Source: Pseudoscleropodium purum (taxonomy: Eukaryota > Streptophyta > Bryopsida > Hypnales > Brachytheciaceae). From it: a stretch of 64,000 nt of DNA. The stretch spans positions 13,756,173-13,820,172 of the forward strand of contig OZ017798.1 of the NCBI GenBank assembly GCA_963969395.1. The letters run 5' to 3'. The notes beneath the pieces were generated by a model. It worked only from the letters and a program-made list of their open reading frames with translations, was not told the DNA's origin and did not search any database. Position numbers and translations under genes: made by a program. Shown here in pieces: positions 23,016 through 33,870 of this stretch. The stretch's first letter is position 1; every line of letters starts with the position of its first letter.

Positions 23016-25429
23016 CCTAGATTTGTATACAATTCTCGTCGTAAGGTCTGACGACCTAGATTTGTCCACTAAAGCATCGTCGGAAGGTGGACAAGGTAGA
23101 TCTAGAATTTGGACATCTAGATGTCCTATTTTTTAATGTGATTTTGACTGAGAAGTTGGACTTTGTTAATCGTGTGGCTATGGCTATTTGAACAAATAAA
23201 AGTCTAAATTCCTATTGCAAAAGTATTTTGTAGGGATCTTTTTTTTTTAGCCTCAAATTCTAGGGCATATCGTTTTGGCAATAATAGCTATTAGTATTAA
23301 AAAAATTGGAGCTTAAAGTGCTTATTCTTAAGGTTCTAAAAAGCTAAAAAAAACTCCACATTTGAAGCTTAAATGAGGTTGTGGCTGTCATCCAAATGGT
23401 GAAAATTCGGTTGCTTATGTATGAGCCTTTGGTATGCGGTCTCATCCTCCTGTATTTGTTAATTTTTGTGATTGAAAACATTTTCCTAGCTTACTTCATT
23501 TAAGAGAAAAGCATTAAACAAATATATTCAGATTTTCTCTTCAATTAGTAGTTAGATAGGTAGCTTGGTTTGACTTAGAAGACAATATAGACGTAACAAA
23601 AATTAAAGAACAAACAAAAAATCAAACCAAACATTAATAATCCTTTTCCATACACAAATTGATGCGATATATGAGGAACTTCCACTAGAATTGTATACTG
23701 TTTAAAATTCCTTCTTAAAGTAGAAAGGAAGATTTTGGATTGACACATGCGTCCAAAGTGAAGTAATTGCTAAACCTTACACAGCTTGGCATCAAAGTAA
23801 AATACTTGTTATGGTGAAGCTTGGCACCAAATTCATATCTAAAAATTTGCTTCATTGACAAATTAAGTAAATGCGGAATAATTAGGTGTTCTATTATAGT
23901 TTAGTTGTGCATTAGCATCCAGCACTATCTATTAAAAGTCTAACAACTATCCAGTCAAAAAACAAATCACACAATGAGCAATGCCCTATCCCCTCTTCTC
24001 GAAAAATCCACAACGTAGGATCTCAATAAATAAAAATTTAAAACCCCCTTTCAAACCGTCAATTTAATTTGAAGCAAAAATACTTGCCACAATTGATTTG
24101 TGCCTCTATCATTAATTTTATTGGCTTAGGATTTCAAACTTGTCTTACATGCGACTAAGTGAGCTTTTGATTTTACGGTTGAGCTTTACTTCAACAAATT
24201 GGAGAGGAGCATTTGTTGAGCTCATGAAGTTGCTGTTGCTTTTAGAGTCCAATTGTAAAGTCATGACTATGGTGTTTCAATTGTGTGATTAAACAAATGC
24301 ATTTAGCGTGGTGGAAGCAAACAAAAAAGATTAGATGAGGAAATCACTGTCGCTATGACATACAATTCATTAAGCTTCACACTAATGATTTGAAGAGTAG
24401 CATTTGGTGAATATTTATTGACCAAAATTCACATGTATTGAAATTTAACCATATTACCTCTGAGTGTGTTGTAACCATCATTTTCATAAGACTCTTTGTT
24501 GCTTATTAGAATCATAGTCTTTGTTCTTTATTCTCATATTCAGTTTAAATCATTTTTGTTTTGAGATTTTAAGTGTTGGTCAATTTAAGGTTTGAGATGA
24601 GTTATAAAGTTTTTGAATGAGTGGAATCCAAAGCCAAGTTTATTATACAAGACATACAAATCCCTAATGCCCTAAAGCCATGACTCTCGGTTGTTTGTAG
24701 TTTAACGTTGAGGTAGCCCATTTAGTTGCATTAAGCTAGAACATGAAGATTTTTTTAGAGTTGCATTGGCTTTTTTGGAAGAATTTTTCTTAGGAAGATT
24801 GTGAATTTGGAACTCTATGGTGGATTTTAATTATTTATCCTAATTTTAACAAAAATTTCAATAATTAGTGGAGTGATTTCTCAGTAGAAGTAACATGAAT
24901 GTTATATAATCCATGATTAGTTAGTTTTTGAAGATCCTCCTTAACTAAACTGAATGTAGTTAGTATTTAGGATTGAATATTGAAGTTGCAACAAAAATTT
25001 TGTAGATTATCAAATTTTCCTTATAAATAAGCAAAAAGAGGTGCTTACTAATTTATATTGTTCTTGCATTGTTTTGAGTAGGTTGAATAGGGGCTCTCTT
25101 TTACTTACTACATATTGATTAACACATACATTGTTTGTCTATAGAGTTTAGTGAAGCTATGAAAAACTATTTAGATTGTATAAGGGCTGATTGCAAAAAA
25201 CGAGCATGTGAGTTGACATTGATCATGAAGAAGCAAAGTTGTTGAAGAAGTATATGTTCAAATTTCATAGTTAGAGCTTCCAAGTTGACGCATGTGAGTG
25301 CTATCTATGAATATTATACATTTTTTTAGTTTTAAGTTTACCACAAGGAATGTTATATAGACATTATTGAGAAATATCAAATTTGCTTTGAAAAATAATT
25401 TTATTAAGTTCCTAAACACATTTTGACCA
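23016..25429. other. AT-rich intergenic sequence
   Basis: Only short open frames. Next to the hAT-like insertion (23008-23120) the sequence is a degenerate local tandem repeat of the form TTTGACAACCTAGATTTGT, also present left of the element at about 20099-20146. Nothing else recognised. Confidence 0.5.
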
Positions 25430-25562
25430 AAATTTCATTTACAAATAGGATTGATGAAGTTGATAGGGACTTCAATTGAGACATACTATAATTAAACCTT
25501 ATAGTATGTCAAGATGTTTTGAAGTCCCTTGAAATTGAAGTATTATTTGTAAATGAACTTTT
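25430..25562. repeat. Long hairpin with ~60-bp arms and short loop
   Basis: The arms 25433-25490 and 25500-25562 are imperfect inverted repeats; the best paired parts are TTCATTTACAAATA, GGGACTTCAA and GACATACTATA with their complements. The loop is about 9 bases. It is either a foldback (MITE-like) repeat or, if transcribed, a possible small-RNA precursor. Confidence 0.6.
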
Positions 25563-25828
25563 GTAGGTTGTAATTCAACTGAATGTTCTTACAATATTAC
25601 TTGTAGCATCACAAAATGCTTTGAATTATCACTTTTAATCATGGTTTTATATTTTTTTATTATATTTATATTAAAATATTCATTTTTTCAACATATACAT
25701 ATTAAAATATTCATATAATGAACTTAGAAAAAAATTGATAATATTAGAAAATAATTATCATTTGAGAATTTATTATAATGGGCTTTTATAAAATATTTGA
25801 AATCATATTTTTCATTTGTATATTCAAG

Positions 25829-26158
25829 ATGGGAAAAAAACATTAATCAGAAGTGAAGAAAAATAGAATTCAAGAGAAGAAGGATGCTGGGATTCAAGAT
25901 CCTAGTAAATATGAATGTCCATTCTGTTAATGTTTCATACCCAATTTAAAGGAATCTATAAATGACCATTACTTGAAAAAGAAGCACAAGAGGTTGGAGA
26001 AATTACAAATGTTTTTACCATTTCTTCAAGAAAAGGGTCTAATTTGAACTACTTCTATAAAGACATATGAGTGTATACTTTGTAAAAAAATAGGTATTCC
26101 AACAGATGTGAAGAAATTAAAAACACATTTATTGAATGTACATTTTGTAAGTTCATAG
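25829..26158 (+). pseudogene. Broken two-zinc-finger reading frame
   Basis: One frame from the ATG at 25829 to 26158 contains three internal stops yet keeps two regularly built zinc-binding units. Unit 1 (about 25910-26000) has Cys-X2-Cys then His-X5-His; unit 2 (about 26065-26145) has Tyr-Glu-Cys-X2-Cys then His-X4-His. Basic residues precede and follow each unit. Spacing is C2H2/BED-like, but the family cannot be named. It could derive from a host zinc-finger gene or a transposon protein. Confidence 0.5.
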
Positions 26159-26281
26159 AAACAATACTCTATTCTTCTTCTAGATTTATAATTGTGGAAT
26201 ATGAGGAATGAAGATGTTAATATTATACAAAAAATAAGATCCAAAATATATTAGGTGAATGAGTATAACCTTGAGGATGAA

Positions 26282-26406
26282 AGTAGAACTTATAAAAGAG
26301 TAGCACCCTCTAAATTATGTGTTGATTCATTAGAATATTCATGAGAGTAGAACTTATGAAAGAGTAGCACCTTCTACATTATGAGTTGATTCATTAGGGT
26401 ATTCAG
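26282..26406. repeat. Tandem duplication, ~62-bp unit
   Basis: Copy 1 (26282-26345) and copy 2 (26346-26406) both start AGTAGAACTTAT and contain GAGTAGCACC and GTTGATTCATTAG. Confidence 0.9.
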
Positions 26407-26867
26407 TTTATTTTTTCCTTATTAATGGTTGTTTCAATTGTAATTTAATGAGTACCATGGTTGAGTTTGCTACATTCTTGGAGGCAAAAGGAAATCCAAC
26501 AATACAAAGAGAAATAAAAATATGTGTACATGATTCCAAAATTGTAACCTTTGGGTTTCAATATACATATAGCGAGATTGAGAAGTAGGTATATACAATT
26601 CAAATACATTATATAATATTAATTATAATGTTTTTTTTGAAGTGATACTTATTTGTTGTTTTTTAAATGATGTAGATTTTAACATGGTATACAAGGGTAT
26701 TATTTTTGAGTTGACCAATTATATAATATAATAAGTAATCATTTGAAACAATAGTTTCTTACTATTTTCAAGCACTTAGAGGCTATATTACAAGAAAAAG
26801 GCTTAAAAAAAGAAGAAGATATCAAACTTAAAAATAACCCTTTCACCACTATATCTATTACATGTTG

Positions 26868-28020
26868 TTGTGTTGAGAGTGTTTGCCTTGGGAAATCACA
26901 GAGATTCTTGTTATGATCAAAAATAGCTTAAGAGTGATGGAAGTTGTAAGATGATAAAAACAAATGAACTCATCATTTATAGATTCACCCTCTTAACAAC
27001 TAACAAAGTAACAAAAAAGATAATTATAAATGAGCTTGTCACAACAAATTCACATAATAAATTATTATGGCTCAAAATTGAAAGTTATAGTCATATTGAC
27101 ACTTCGATCTTAAACATTGAATCTTCTAAACCACCATCGAACTGCTACTTGTTGCCCTATCTTATATTGATTGGCTTTAAATGAATATAAAAATTAAGGT
27201 GTATAATAAAATCCCACGGCTTCGGATTAATAAAATGGAACGATCAAACTATAAGCTGAACTATCCGAAAGATTGATTTTTAAACTTTCAAACTCTTGGT
27301 GACTAATTTTAAAAACCAAACTTCATCAAGAGAACAAGTAAGTCTCGACCATGTGGGCCATTAACTCCACTTCGTCATCTAGTCTCAACCATGTAAGCAA
27401 TTAACTGTACTTTGTCACCCACAATACACAATAAAGCTAGCATTAATGTAATCCAAACCACTTACAATAACAAATTTTACAAAGCCATAAGCTACACACA
27501 CACAAGTCTTCAAAACTTCCTTCAAACTCTAACTTCAACTTTCAATTCTTAAGCTGAACTTTGAGTGAGTGTCATCATTATTCTACAGCTCCAAATGAGG
27601 TGAGTAATAATTTTTTGAAAAGCTAATATAAACTTCTACTTTTCCTTCAAATTTCAAGTAATTCTAAAACTCTATCCAACTTTTGTAGCCATCTAAAATT
27701 TCAACCTTGAGAAAAGAAGGGTAGTAGATTCCTTTTCACTTCTACATTCACAAATCACTCATACAAACTCTAAATAGAATGAATGATTTCTTTATGAAAA
27801 GCTAACATAATTTCCTAAACTCCCTTTAAATCTTTATACGAACCAAAAATATGTCCGTCTTTTATAGTCGGTCGAAGTCTTTGCCTTTTAATTTCGAAGA
27901 CAACAAACTATTCTCCACTCAAACTAATACAACTTCAAATCAAGCAAATGAGATCAAATTAGAAAATATACACCATAATATACAACTCCTCCAAATTTCA
28001 TTTCAAAATTCTTCAAAGTC
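26868..28020 (+). repeat. Decayed second copy of the 20336-21480 repeat
   Basis: Same block order as 20336-21480 (TTGCCTTGGGAAATCACAGA, then CCATGTGGGCCATTAACTCC, then AACTCCTCCAAATTTC). It is more AT-rich, as expected for an older methylated copy, and has no hAT ends, which shows that the nested repeat existed independently. Confidence 0.7.
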
Positions 28021-29526
28021 ACAACATAATAAGCCTCCAAACATTTGGATCCTTCCTAAACTTATAATGGAAGAAAAGATGAATAGTGTTCACCTTTCTC
28101 TTCACTTATTTCTACTTTAATCACACAAATAAATAGGGTCAACCTCTAATTTACTTTTAAAGCTACAATATCAATAATTAAGCACTTATTTGGCCTTACA
28201 ACTATCTTTTTATCTTTATTTTTGAAGGAAATTCAGTTCAAGTTCATCTAGAAGGTATATAATATAAATATTTCCCTTATACTAATTCACAAATACAAAA
28301 TTATTGTAGGAAATCATTCAAACTATGAAATGAAGAACTAAAATTCAATATATATCTCATAAAGGTAAAAACTAAAGCTCCAATTGAAATATCACTCCAT
28401 TTGCAAAAATTTGAAAATACGTTTGATTATAGCAACAACAAAATCGGCACGATTTACCTTAGTTGAAGGATTAATTGGCTTTTTTAACCATTGTTGGTGA
28501 TTACAACTCTCTTTGATATATCTCATCATGCAATAATACTGTTAGTTGTTTAAACCTTCAAAATATTTTTCAAATGTGACTTCACAGTTGTTGGGTTCAA
28601 TACATTCAACTTACAACAAAATCACCAATGTCCGAGTATCACATTAAAGATCACCATATTATTGTTTCTCCACGTGAAGTTGTTTAAGTGATCTTCATCT
28701 TCTGGTCATCCATGTAACAATGAAAGATCCAATGGTAGTTGTAGTTAATCTGATAATTGCAATAAAAAAAATTCAAATTCACGCTTTGGTTGAGATTCTT
28801 CATCTTGAGACTCAAAAAAACCCCTTTAGTTCAACATAGTATAATTTAAATAATAAATAAATAAATATAATATCAAATGAGATGAAGCTTTTAAGTGAAT
28901 TTTTTTCTATATAGTTACCTATAACGGCAAAGAGAAAGTGTCATTTTAAAACCACCTCAAATAATGTCATCTTCTTTATAATATTACAAACATTCAAATC
29001 TATTTAAATAATATGAATATACATATTTTATATAATCTCTACATTTGCAACACAATAATATAATTACAATTGTAATATTCATATGGATTTTAATGATGTC
29101 TTCTATAAGTTCTCTATTTGGTTCAATGCTAATAGTATGTATCATTTTTTATTTTTTCAATTCTTACTTGATTAGGTTATTTGAAATTCTATTATAGTTC
29201 TATTTGTATTTACTTGAATTTGTTTTTTTGTTAGGTACAAGAGACAAATATGGAAATGAAGCTTGTTTTTATATGCTAAGGATTAAACTTTTCACAATAC
29301 CTAGTATTGGTGATATTTTTCTTTGCAAAACTTGTAAATTTATATACTATACAAAAACAGTAAGTAATCGAAGATAATTTAGTATAATACTTTACCAAAA
29401 GGCTTTATTCTGTAGGTGGTATTCCATCCTAAAGAGTGAAATACTTATTGAGACCACTATTTATGGTAAAGTACTATATTAAATTAGATAGAAGTTTGTA
29501 TACTAAATTAGATAGAAGTTTGTATA
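28021..29526. other. AT-rich intergenic sequence left of the pogo-like element
   Basis: No gene. Immediately before the element lie two direct copies of an AAATTAGATAGAAGTTTGTA unit (29482-29501 and 29505-29524), plus one member of a direct-repeat pair listed separately. Confidence 0.5.
29331..29395. repeat. Direct repeat flanking the pogo-like element, left copy
   Basis: It reads TGTAAATTTATATACTATAC, then AAAAACAG and TAATCGAAGATAAT, and matches 37419-37480 on the far side of the element in the same orientation. It suggests that the element inserted within or next to an older local duplication. Confidence 0.7.
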
Positions 29527-29562
29527 AGGTAAACCAGCCTATAACAGGGGAATCACCTAATG
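29527..29562 (+). repeat. Left terminal inverted repeat of the pogo-like element
   Basis: About 28 of 36 positions match the inverted right end. Matches include AGGTAAACCAGCCTAT and CCTAATG. Confidence 0.85.
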
Positions 29563-30000
29563 CAGACATCTATAAAACAACTCAATTCAAGATTAATTGG
29601 GTAGATTACAGAATATTTGCATTTCAAATCTTCAAACTACTTTAGGAAGTAGTTGGCTTGTAATTGATAATTAGTTCTTTGTCATAGAACTTAACAATGT
29701 TGTATTGAGAAGTAGAGGGACGGTTCTGACATTGCAAAAAGGCTGATTAATGCAATAATGTCACTAAATTGGATATAATAAGAGCCTCTCTTTAAATTGA
29801 AAAACGATGGCCTTACAAAAATTAAAGACTACAAAGCAATGAAGTAGTATACAAAAGAGGCAGTTGATTTAGATTACAAAGCAGACTCTAGAACATTACA
29901 ATTTTCATTTGCAAGTGTTCTTTTACATATGTGCAAAGGTCTAATGCACCATTTGAGTAGCTAAAGCACCACTAGAAGGACACTAGTCCTGCATTCAACT

Positions 30001-31089
30001 ATGAGAGAGAACACTAGTGACGATGAAATGGAGAGTTTCCTCAATGTTGATTTATATGACAGGGCAGATTCAAGTGTTGAATATTATAGAAATAGCAGAT
30101 CAAAGAGTGAAGAGGATGCTGCTTCAGATGACCAAGAAGAAGGCCAATATGAAGACCTCATTGATTCAATTTTTGGTCATGAGGATTCAAAAAGAGTGTT
30201 GCAGCAAAAAGGAGCCACAGTGTTAGGGAGGAGGGCCACAAAACTAGGAGGAACTAGAATCAAGATTGAGGCTGAAATCACAACACTCAGGACATTGAAG
30301 GAGAAACAAGGAGTATCAATGATGCAAGGAGAGACCTATAAAAAAGAGATATCAGATTTGAAGAAGAGCTGTGGCAGTGGAGAGCAGTGGAGGGGTCAAC
30401 AACAAACTGAGCAAGAAGAATGGGACACATTTGCAAGAATATCAAAAGGTAAGCAAAAGATGTACCTTGGTGGAAGTGGGGATGAGATGAATAGGGATTA
30501 TATTGTGAAGAATTCCTATGAAAGCAACAAATCCAACAACAAGATGGAGAAGAGAAGGAGAATAGTTAGCAATGAAGAAGGCAAGAGTATAGGCACATCT
30601 AGTAGGGCTAAAGGTAGTAGAAAGGGAAAATCTAGTAGTAATGAAGGTAGGAGTAGGCACAAATCTAGTAGTGATGAAGGCAAGAGCAAGGGCACATCTA
30701 GCAGTGATGAAGGAAAGAGCAAAGGCAGATCTAGTGGTGATGAAGGTAGAAGAAGGGATAGATCCAAGATTAATGCAAGCAAGACAAGGGATAGATTCAA
30801 CAATGATGTAGACAAGAAAAGGAGCAGATCCAACAATGATAAAGGCAATGAAGAAAGAAGATGCTATATTGAGGAGAATGGAGGCAATCAACAATCTCCT
30901 ACAACTGATTCAGATGCTTGGAACAATTCAGAACTTGATGAAAATCAAAAGAAAGAAGAGGACAAAAGCCAAAGAGGATTATGGAGACAAGGAGAAGGTT
31001 CACTTACAAAGAAGGAGCCCTCTTCAACTGCAAGGCAAGGCAATCAACATCCACACAATGTTAGAGAAAGCACAAAAAGGCAAAGGTAA
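30001..31089 (+). CDS. Ser/Lys-rich 362-aa ORF upstream of the transposase
   Basis: An intact frame from ATG with an acidic N-terminal part (about residues 1-60), a mixed middle and a low-complexity region (about 195-255). In that region an 11-residue Ser-Ser-(Ser/Asn)-Asp-Glu-Gly-Lys-Ser-Lys-Gly-type unit recurs about four times, followed by Arg/Asp/Lys-rich sequence. No known domain. It ends at 31089, overlapping the open frame of the transposase by 25 bases, with the latter one base back (-1). Because the transposase frame has no ATG before its DNA-binding region, this ORF is probably the N-terminal part of one long protein, joined by a frameshift or short splice, or broken by a one-base indel. 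It could also be an independent accessory protein. Confidence 0.6.
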   Translation: MRENTSDDEMESFLNVDLYDRADSSVEYYRNSRSKSEEDAASDDQEEGQYEDLIDSIFGHEDSKRVLQQKGATVLGRRATKLGGTRIKIEAEITTLRTLKEKQGVSMMQGETYKKEISDLKKSCGSGEQWRGQQQTEQEEWDTFARISKGKQKMYLGGSGDEMNRDYIVKNSYESNKSNNKMEKRRRIVSNEEGKSIGTSSRAKGSRKGKSSSNEGRSRHKSSSDEGKSKGTSSSDEGKSKGRSSGDEGRRRDRSKINASKTRDRFNNDVDKKRSRSNNDKGNEERRCYIEENGGNQQSPTTDSDAWNNSELDENQKKEEDKSQRGLWRQGEGSLTKKEPSSTARQGNQHPHNVRESTKRQR

Positions 31090-31136
31090 TTGTCCCTACA
31101 TCTTTTCTAAAACCAGCAGTAGACATTAGGGACACA

Positions 31137-32942
31137 GTGCCTTTGCCTCCTAAGCACTATAGTGGATCAAAGAAGCCAAAAAAACACTCCTGTGGATCAT
31201 GGTCAAATGAATCTCTTCAAAAAGAAATCTTAGCTATAGAAGATGGACACAAACTAAAGGTTGTAAGTGATTTTTATAACATCCCAAGAATAAGCATCAT
31301 GGAGCATGTTAATGGCAAAAGAAAAACAAGAAAACTAGGAAGAAAAGGAGTTCTTACCATTAAAGAAGAGGCTGGACTAGTAGAATATTTGGACAATATG
31401 TTAGCATTGGGACATCCTTTAACTATCCATGATTTGAAAGGAAAGGTTGCTGAAATGGTAGAAGGGAGACCTAATCCCTTTACAAATGGAATTCTAGGAG
31501 ATAGTTGGGTTAAATGGTTTAAAAAAAGACACCCTACTTTCATCTTAAGAGTAGCCCAAGGGTTAGAAGTCAACAGGGCCATTGGCTTATGTCCAACCAA
31601 TGTCAAAACATTTTATGACAACCTAGCATCTTTGTATGCATTGAACCAGTATCCTCCACATCACATTTGGAATGTAGATGAAAGTGGAGCTCAGGCTGGA
31701 AAGGCAGGAGCTAGAGTATTAGCACGTAGAGGAACAAGAGTAGTCCATTCATTGATTGCAAATGAAAGAGAATCATTGACAGTTTTAAGTTCTATAAATG
31801 CTGGAGGTAAAACCATTCCTAACTTCTACATATTCAGAGGGACTCATAGAACGAGAGATTACCTAGCCTTATGTGAGGCTGATTCCACTATGGGAATGCA
31901 ACCTAATGGTTGGATGAATTCATTTTTGTTCTCTAAGTGGATTGACCATTTTATAGCTAACATTGCAAAAAAAGGAGGGATGAGCACAACCAATAGACAC
32001 TCGATAATTCTAGATAGCCTTAATTCCCATGTTACTTTGGATGTCATAACAAAAGCAAGAGATGCAGGGTTAGATGTATGCTCTTTACCATCACATACCT
32101 CTCATGCACTTCAGCCCCTAGATGTGGCAGTTTTCAAACCTTTTAAAACTGCATTTAGGGCCTACAGGGACATCTGGACATTGCAAAATAAAGGAAAAAA
32201 AATTGGAAAGGAGGATTTAGTACAATGGGTTATTTTAGCACTTCACAAAGCCATGACAACAAGCAACATCAAGGTTGGATTTAGGGCTACAGGAATATGG
32301 CCACTAAATCCACACAAAATAGACATGAAAATGAGAACTAGTGAGGGATTTATTACCAAGCCACTAGAGGTACAAATTCAAGAGATTTTGGAGGAGGATG
32401 TACATGGTACCCAAGAAGATGTTGTCCACTATTATGTTGATGAAGAAGGTGATTGTCCATTTGAAGACCAAGAGACTGGTGCTGGTGTTGATCTTGCAAA
32501 TGAAGGACATTTCAGTAGATTTCTGAGGTTACCACAACAAGTCATCAAACCAAGAAGAAGCATAGAGGATCCCAGGGTTGTTGATTCAAAATCTCATATA
32601 CTAACTAGCAGCCAACATATTCAGAATGTGGAGGCATTGGCAAGCAAGAAAGCTAAGGCTATGGAAGAAACAAAGAGGAGGAAAGAAGAAAGGGAGCTTA
32701 CAAAAGTGAAGAGAAGGGAGGAGAAGGCTCAACAAGATGTCATCAAGTCTGCAAAACAAGTTGAAAGAAGAGCAAGCAAATTATACAAGGCACAATGGAC
32801 AAATAAAGCTGTCAAAGAAGCAGATGAGAGACTACATAGGGCTATTAAAGCAGGGATAGGGGGGAATCCAAGATTATCTCCATATTGTGGATTTCAAGTT
32901 TTCAACCAGTTCAATGCAAATCAAATCAAAAAATTGCTATAG
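31137..32942 (+). CDS. Pogo-type DDE transposase (DD35D)
   Basis: This is the enzyme that cuts and joins pogo/Tc1-mariner ends at TA. Counting from 31137, a psq/CENP-B-like helix-turn-helix lies at about 20-62 (WSNESLQ to HVNGKRK), a second Tc5/CENP-B-type helix-turn-helix at about 72-148, and the DDE_1 catalytic core at about 175-395. Acidic residues are visible in NVDESG (Asp181), ILDSLNSH (Asp293) and LQPLD (Asp329). The C-terminal 150 residues are highly charged and probably coiled coil. The frame is intact, which suggests recent activity. No ATG precedes the DNA-binding region; the frame is open back to 31065, and its first internal ATG is at 31299. Translation therefore likely depends on the overlapping upstream ORF. 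Confidence 0.9.
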   Translation: MPLPPKHYSGSKKPKKHSCGSWSNESLQKEILAIEDGHKLKVVSDFYNIPRISIMEHVNGKRKTRKLGRKGVLTIKEEAGLVEYLDNMLALGHPLTIHDLKGKVAEMVEGRPNPFTNGILGDSWVKWFKKRHPTFILRVAQGLEVNRAIGLCPTNVKTFYDNLASLYALNQYPPHHIWNVDESGAQAGKAGARVLARRGTRVVHSLIANERESLTVLSSINAGGKTIPNFYIFRGTHRTRDYLALCEADSTMGMQPNGWMNSFLFSKWIDHFIANIAKKGGMSTTNRHSIILDSLNSHVTLDVITKARDAGLDVCSLPSHTSHALQPLDVAVFKPFKTAFRAYRDIWTLQNKGKKIGKEDLVQWVILALHKAMTTSNIKVGFRATGIWPLNPHKIDMKMRTSEGFITKPLEVQIQEILEEDVHGTQEDVVHYYVDEEGDCPFEDQETGAGVDLANEGHFSRFLRLPQQVIKPRRSIEDPRVVDSKSHILTSSQHIQNVEALASKKAKAMEETKRRKEERELTKVKRREEKAQQDVIKSAKQVERRASKLYKAQWTNKAVKEADERLHRAIKAGIGGNPRLSPYCGFQVFNQFNANQIKKLL

Positions 32943-33870
32943 AGAGACTTAGAGCCAAAAAAAAGAGGAAAGAAAATGGAACACCTCTACCAACTTTTCC
33001 TCCTATTGTAGAGTTGCCATGATCAAATACATTATGGATATGGAACCAACAAGGTCAAACTCCACAAGTTCCAATGCATGTAATAGGCAGAACCTTTGGA
33101 ATGCCCCAAAGTTTTGTAGTTTCAGGCCAGTAACAACCTGTACAAAGGGCAAACCCCTTTATAACTTTACTACAGTAGTGAAAGTTCTTACACTTAAAAA
33201 ATTGAAAATAGAGAAGACTTTGGAATAGGGAAAGGAATATATACTTTGAGCAACTAGGAAGAAGATAGTATATTGGGGATCCAAATGGGTTGGACAATCT
33301 CCTTAAAGCCAAAACTGCAAAGCACAAGCAAGGATAGACTTAGAACAGGTCAAAATTGAATATGTGAAAGGACAACTTGACCAAGAGGAGCTAGAGAAAG
33401 TTGAGCAACACATGCAAACATTGATTGAATTGGCAAGAAATCCTTAGGCTCCTCCATTTGCACCTAGCATTAGTATTCTTGAAGTTACTCTTTTGTACTC
33501 AGTTGATTATTTAACTATTCCAAAGGCTTTTCTAACTACACATGTACATTTTGTTTATGTCATTTTGAGATTCATGATGATGAAAATGATTTGCAAGGAA
33601 TTTATCATTTACAACTAGTTTTTTCTATGCTACAGTTCTTTTTTGACTATAAGCATGGAATTCAGCTAGACTAATCTCTTCAAGCTTCAATCAAGACACT
33701 TCAGCAAATTGAGTAAAACATATTACCGCTTTCAAGGAATATCACAAGGACTCCTGAAGGGCTGGAAGCTCCATAAGAAGCTCTCTTGTCTTCAATCGCG
33801 GTGAAGCTTACAAGTGTGGTGAAGTGTGCAAAACTAGAGTTTTATTCATCTTATCTTCCAACATGCGCAG
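32943..33870. other. Interior of the pogo-like element between transposase and antisense gene
   Basis: Short open frames on both strands without recognisable features. The change from AT-rich transposon-like to more balanced sequence occurs at about 33640-33790, a plausible junction between the ordinary pogo element and the captured segment. Confidence 0.4.

Noticed and set aside
30442..30894. Minus-strand 150- and 110-codon Leu/Ser-rich frames
   Set aside because: They are antisense to the Ser-Asp-Glu-Gly repeats of the plus-strand ORF and arise from its low-complexity codons.
31074..31080. Canonical -1 slippery heptamer in the pogo overlap
   Set aside because: Only five A residues are present and the zero-frame codons (ACA AAA AGG) do not fit X XXY YYZ.
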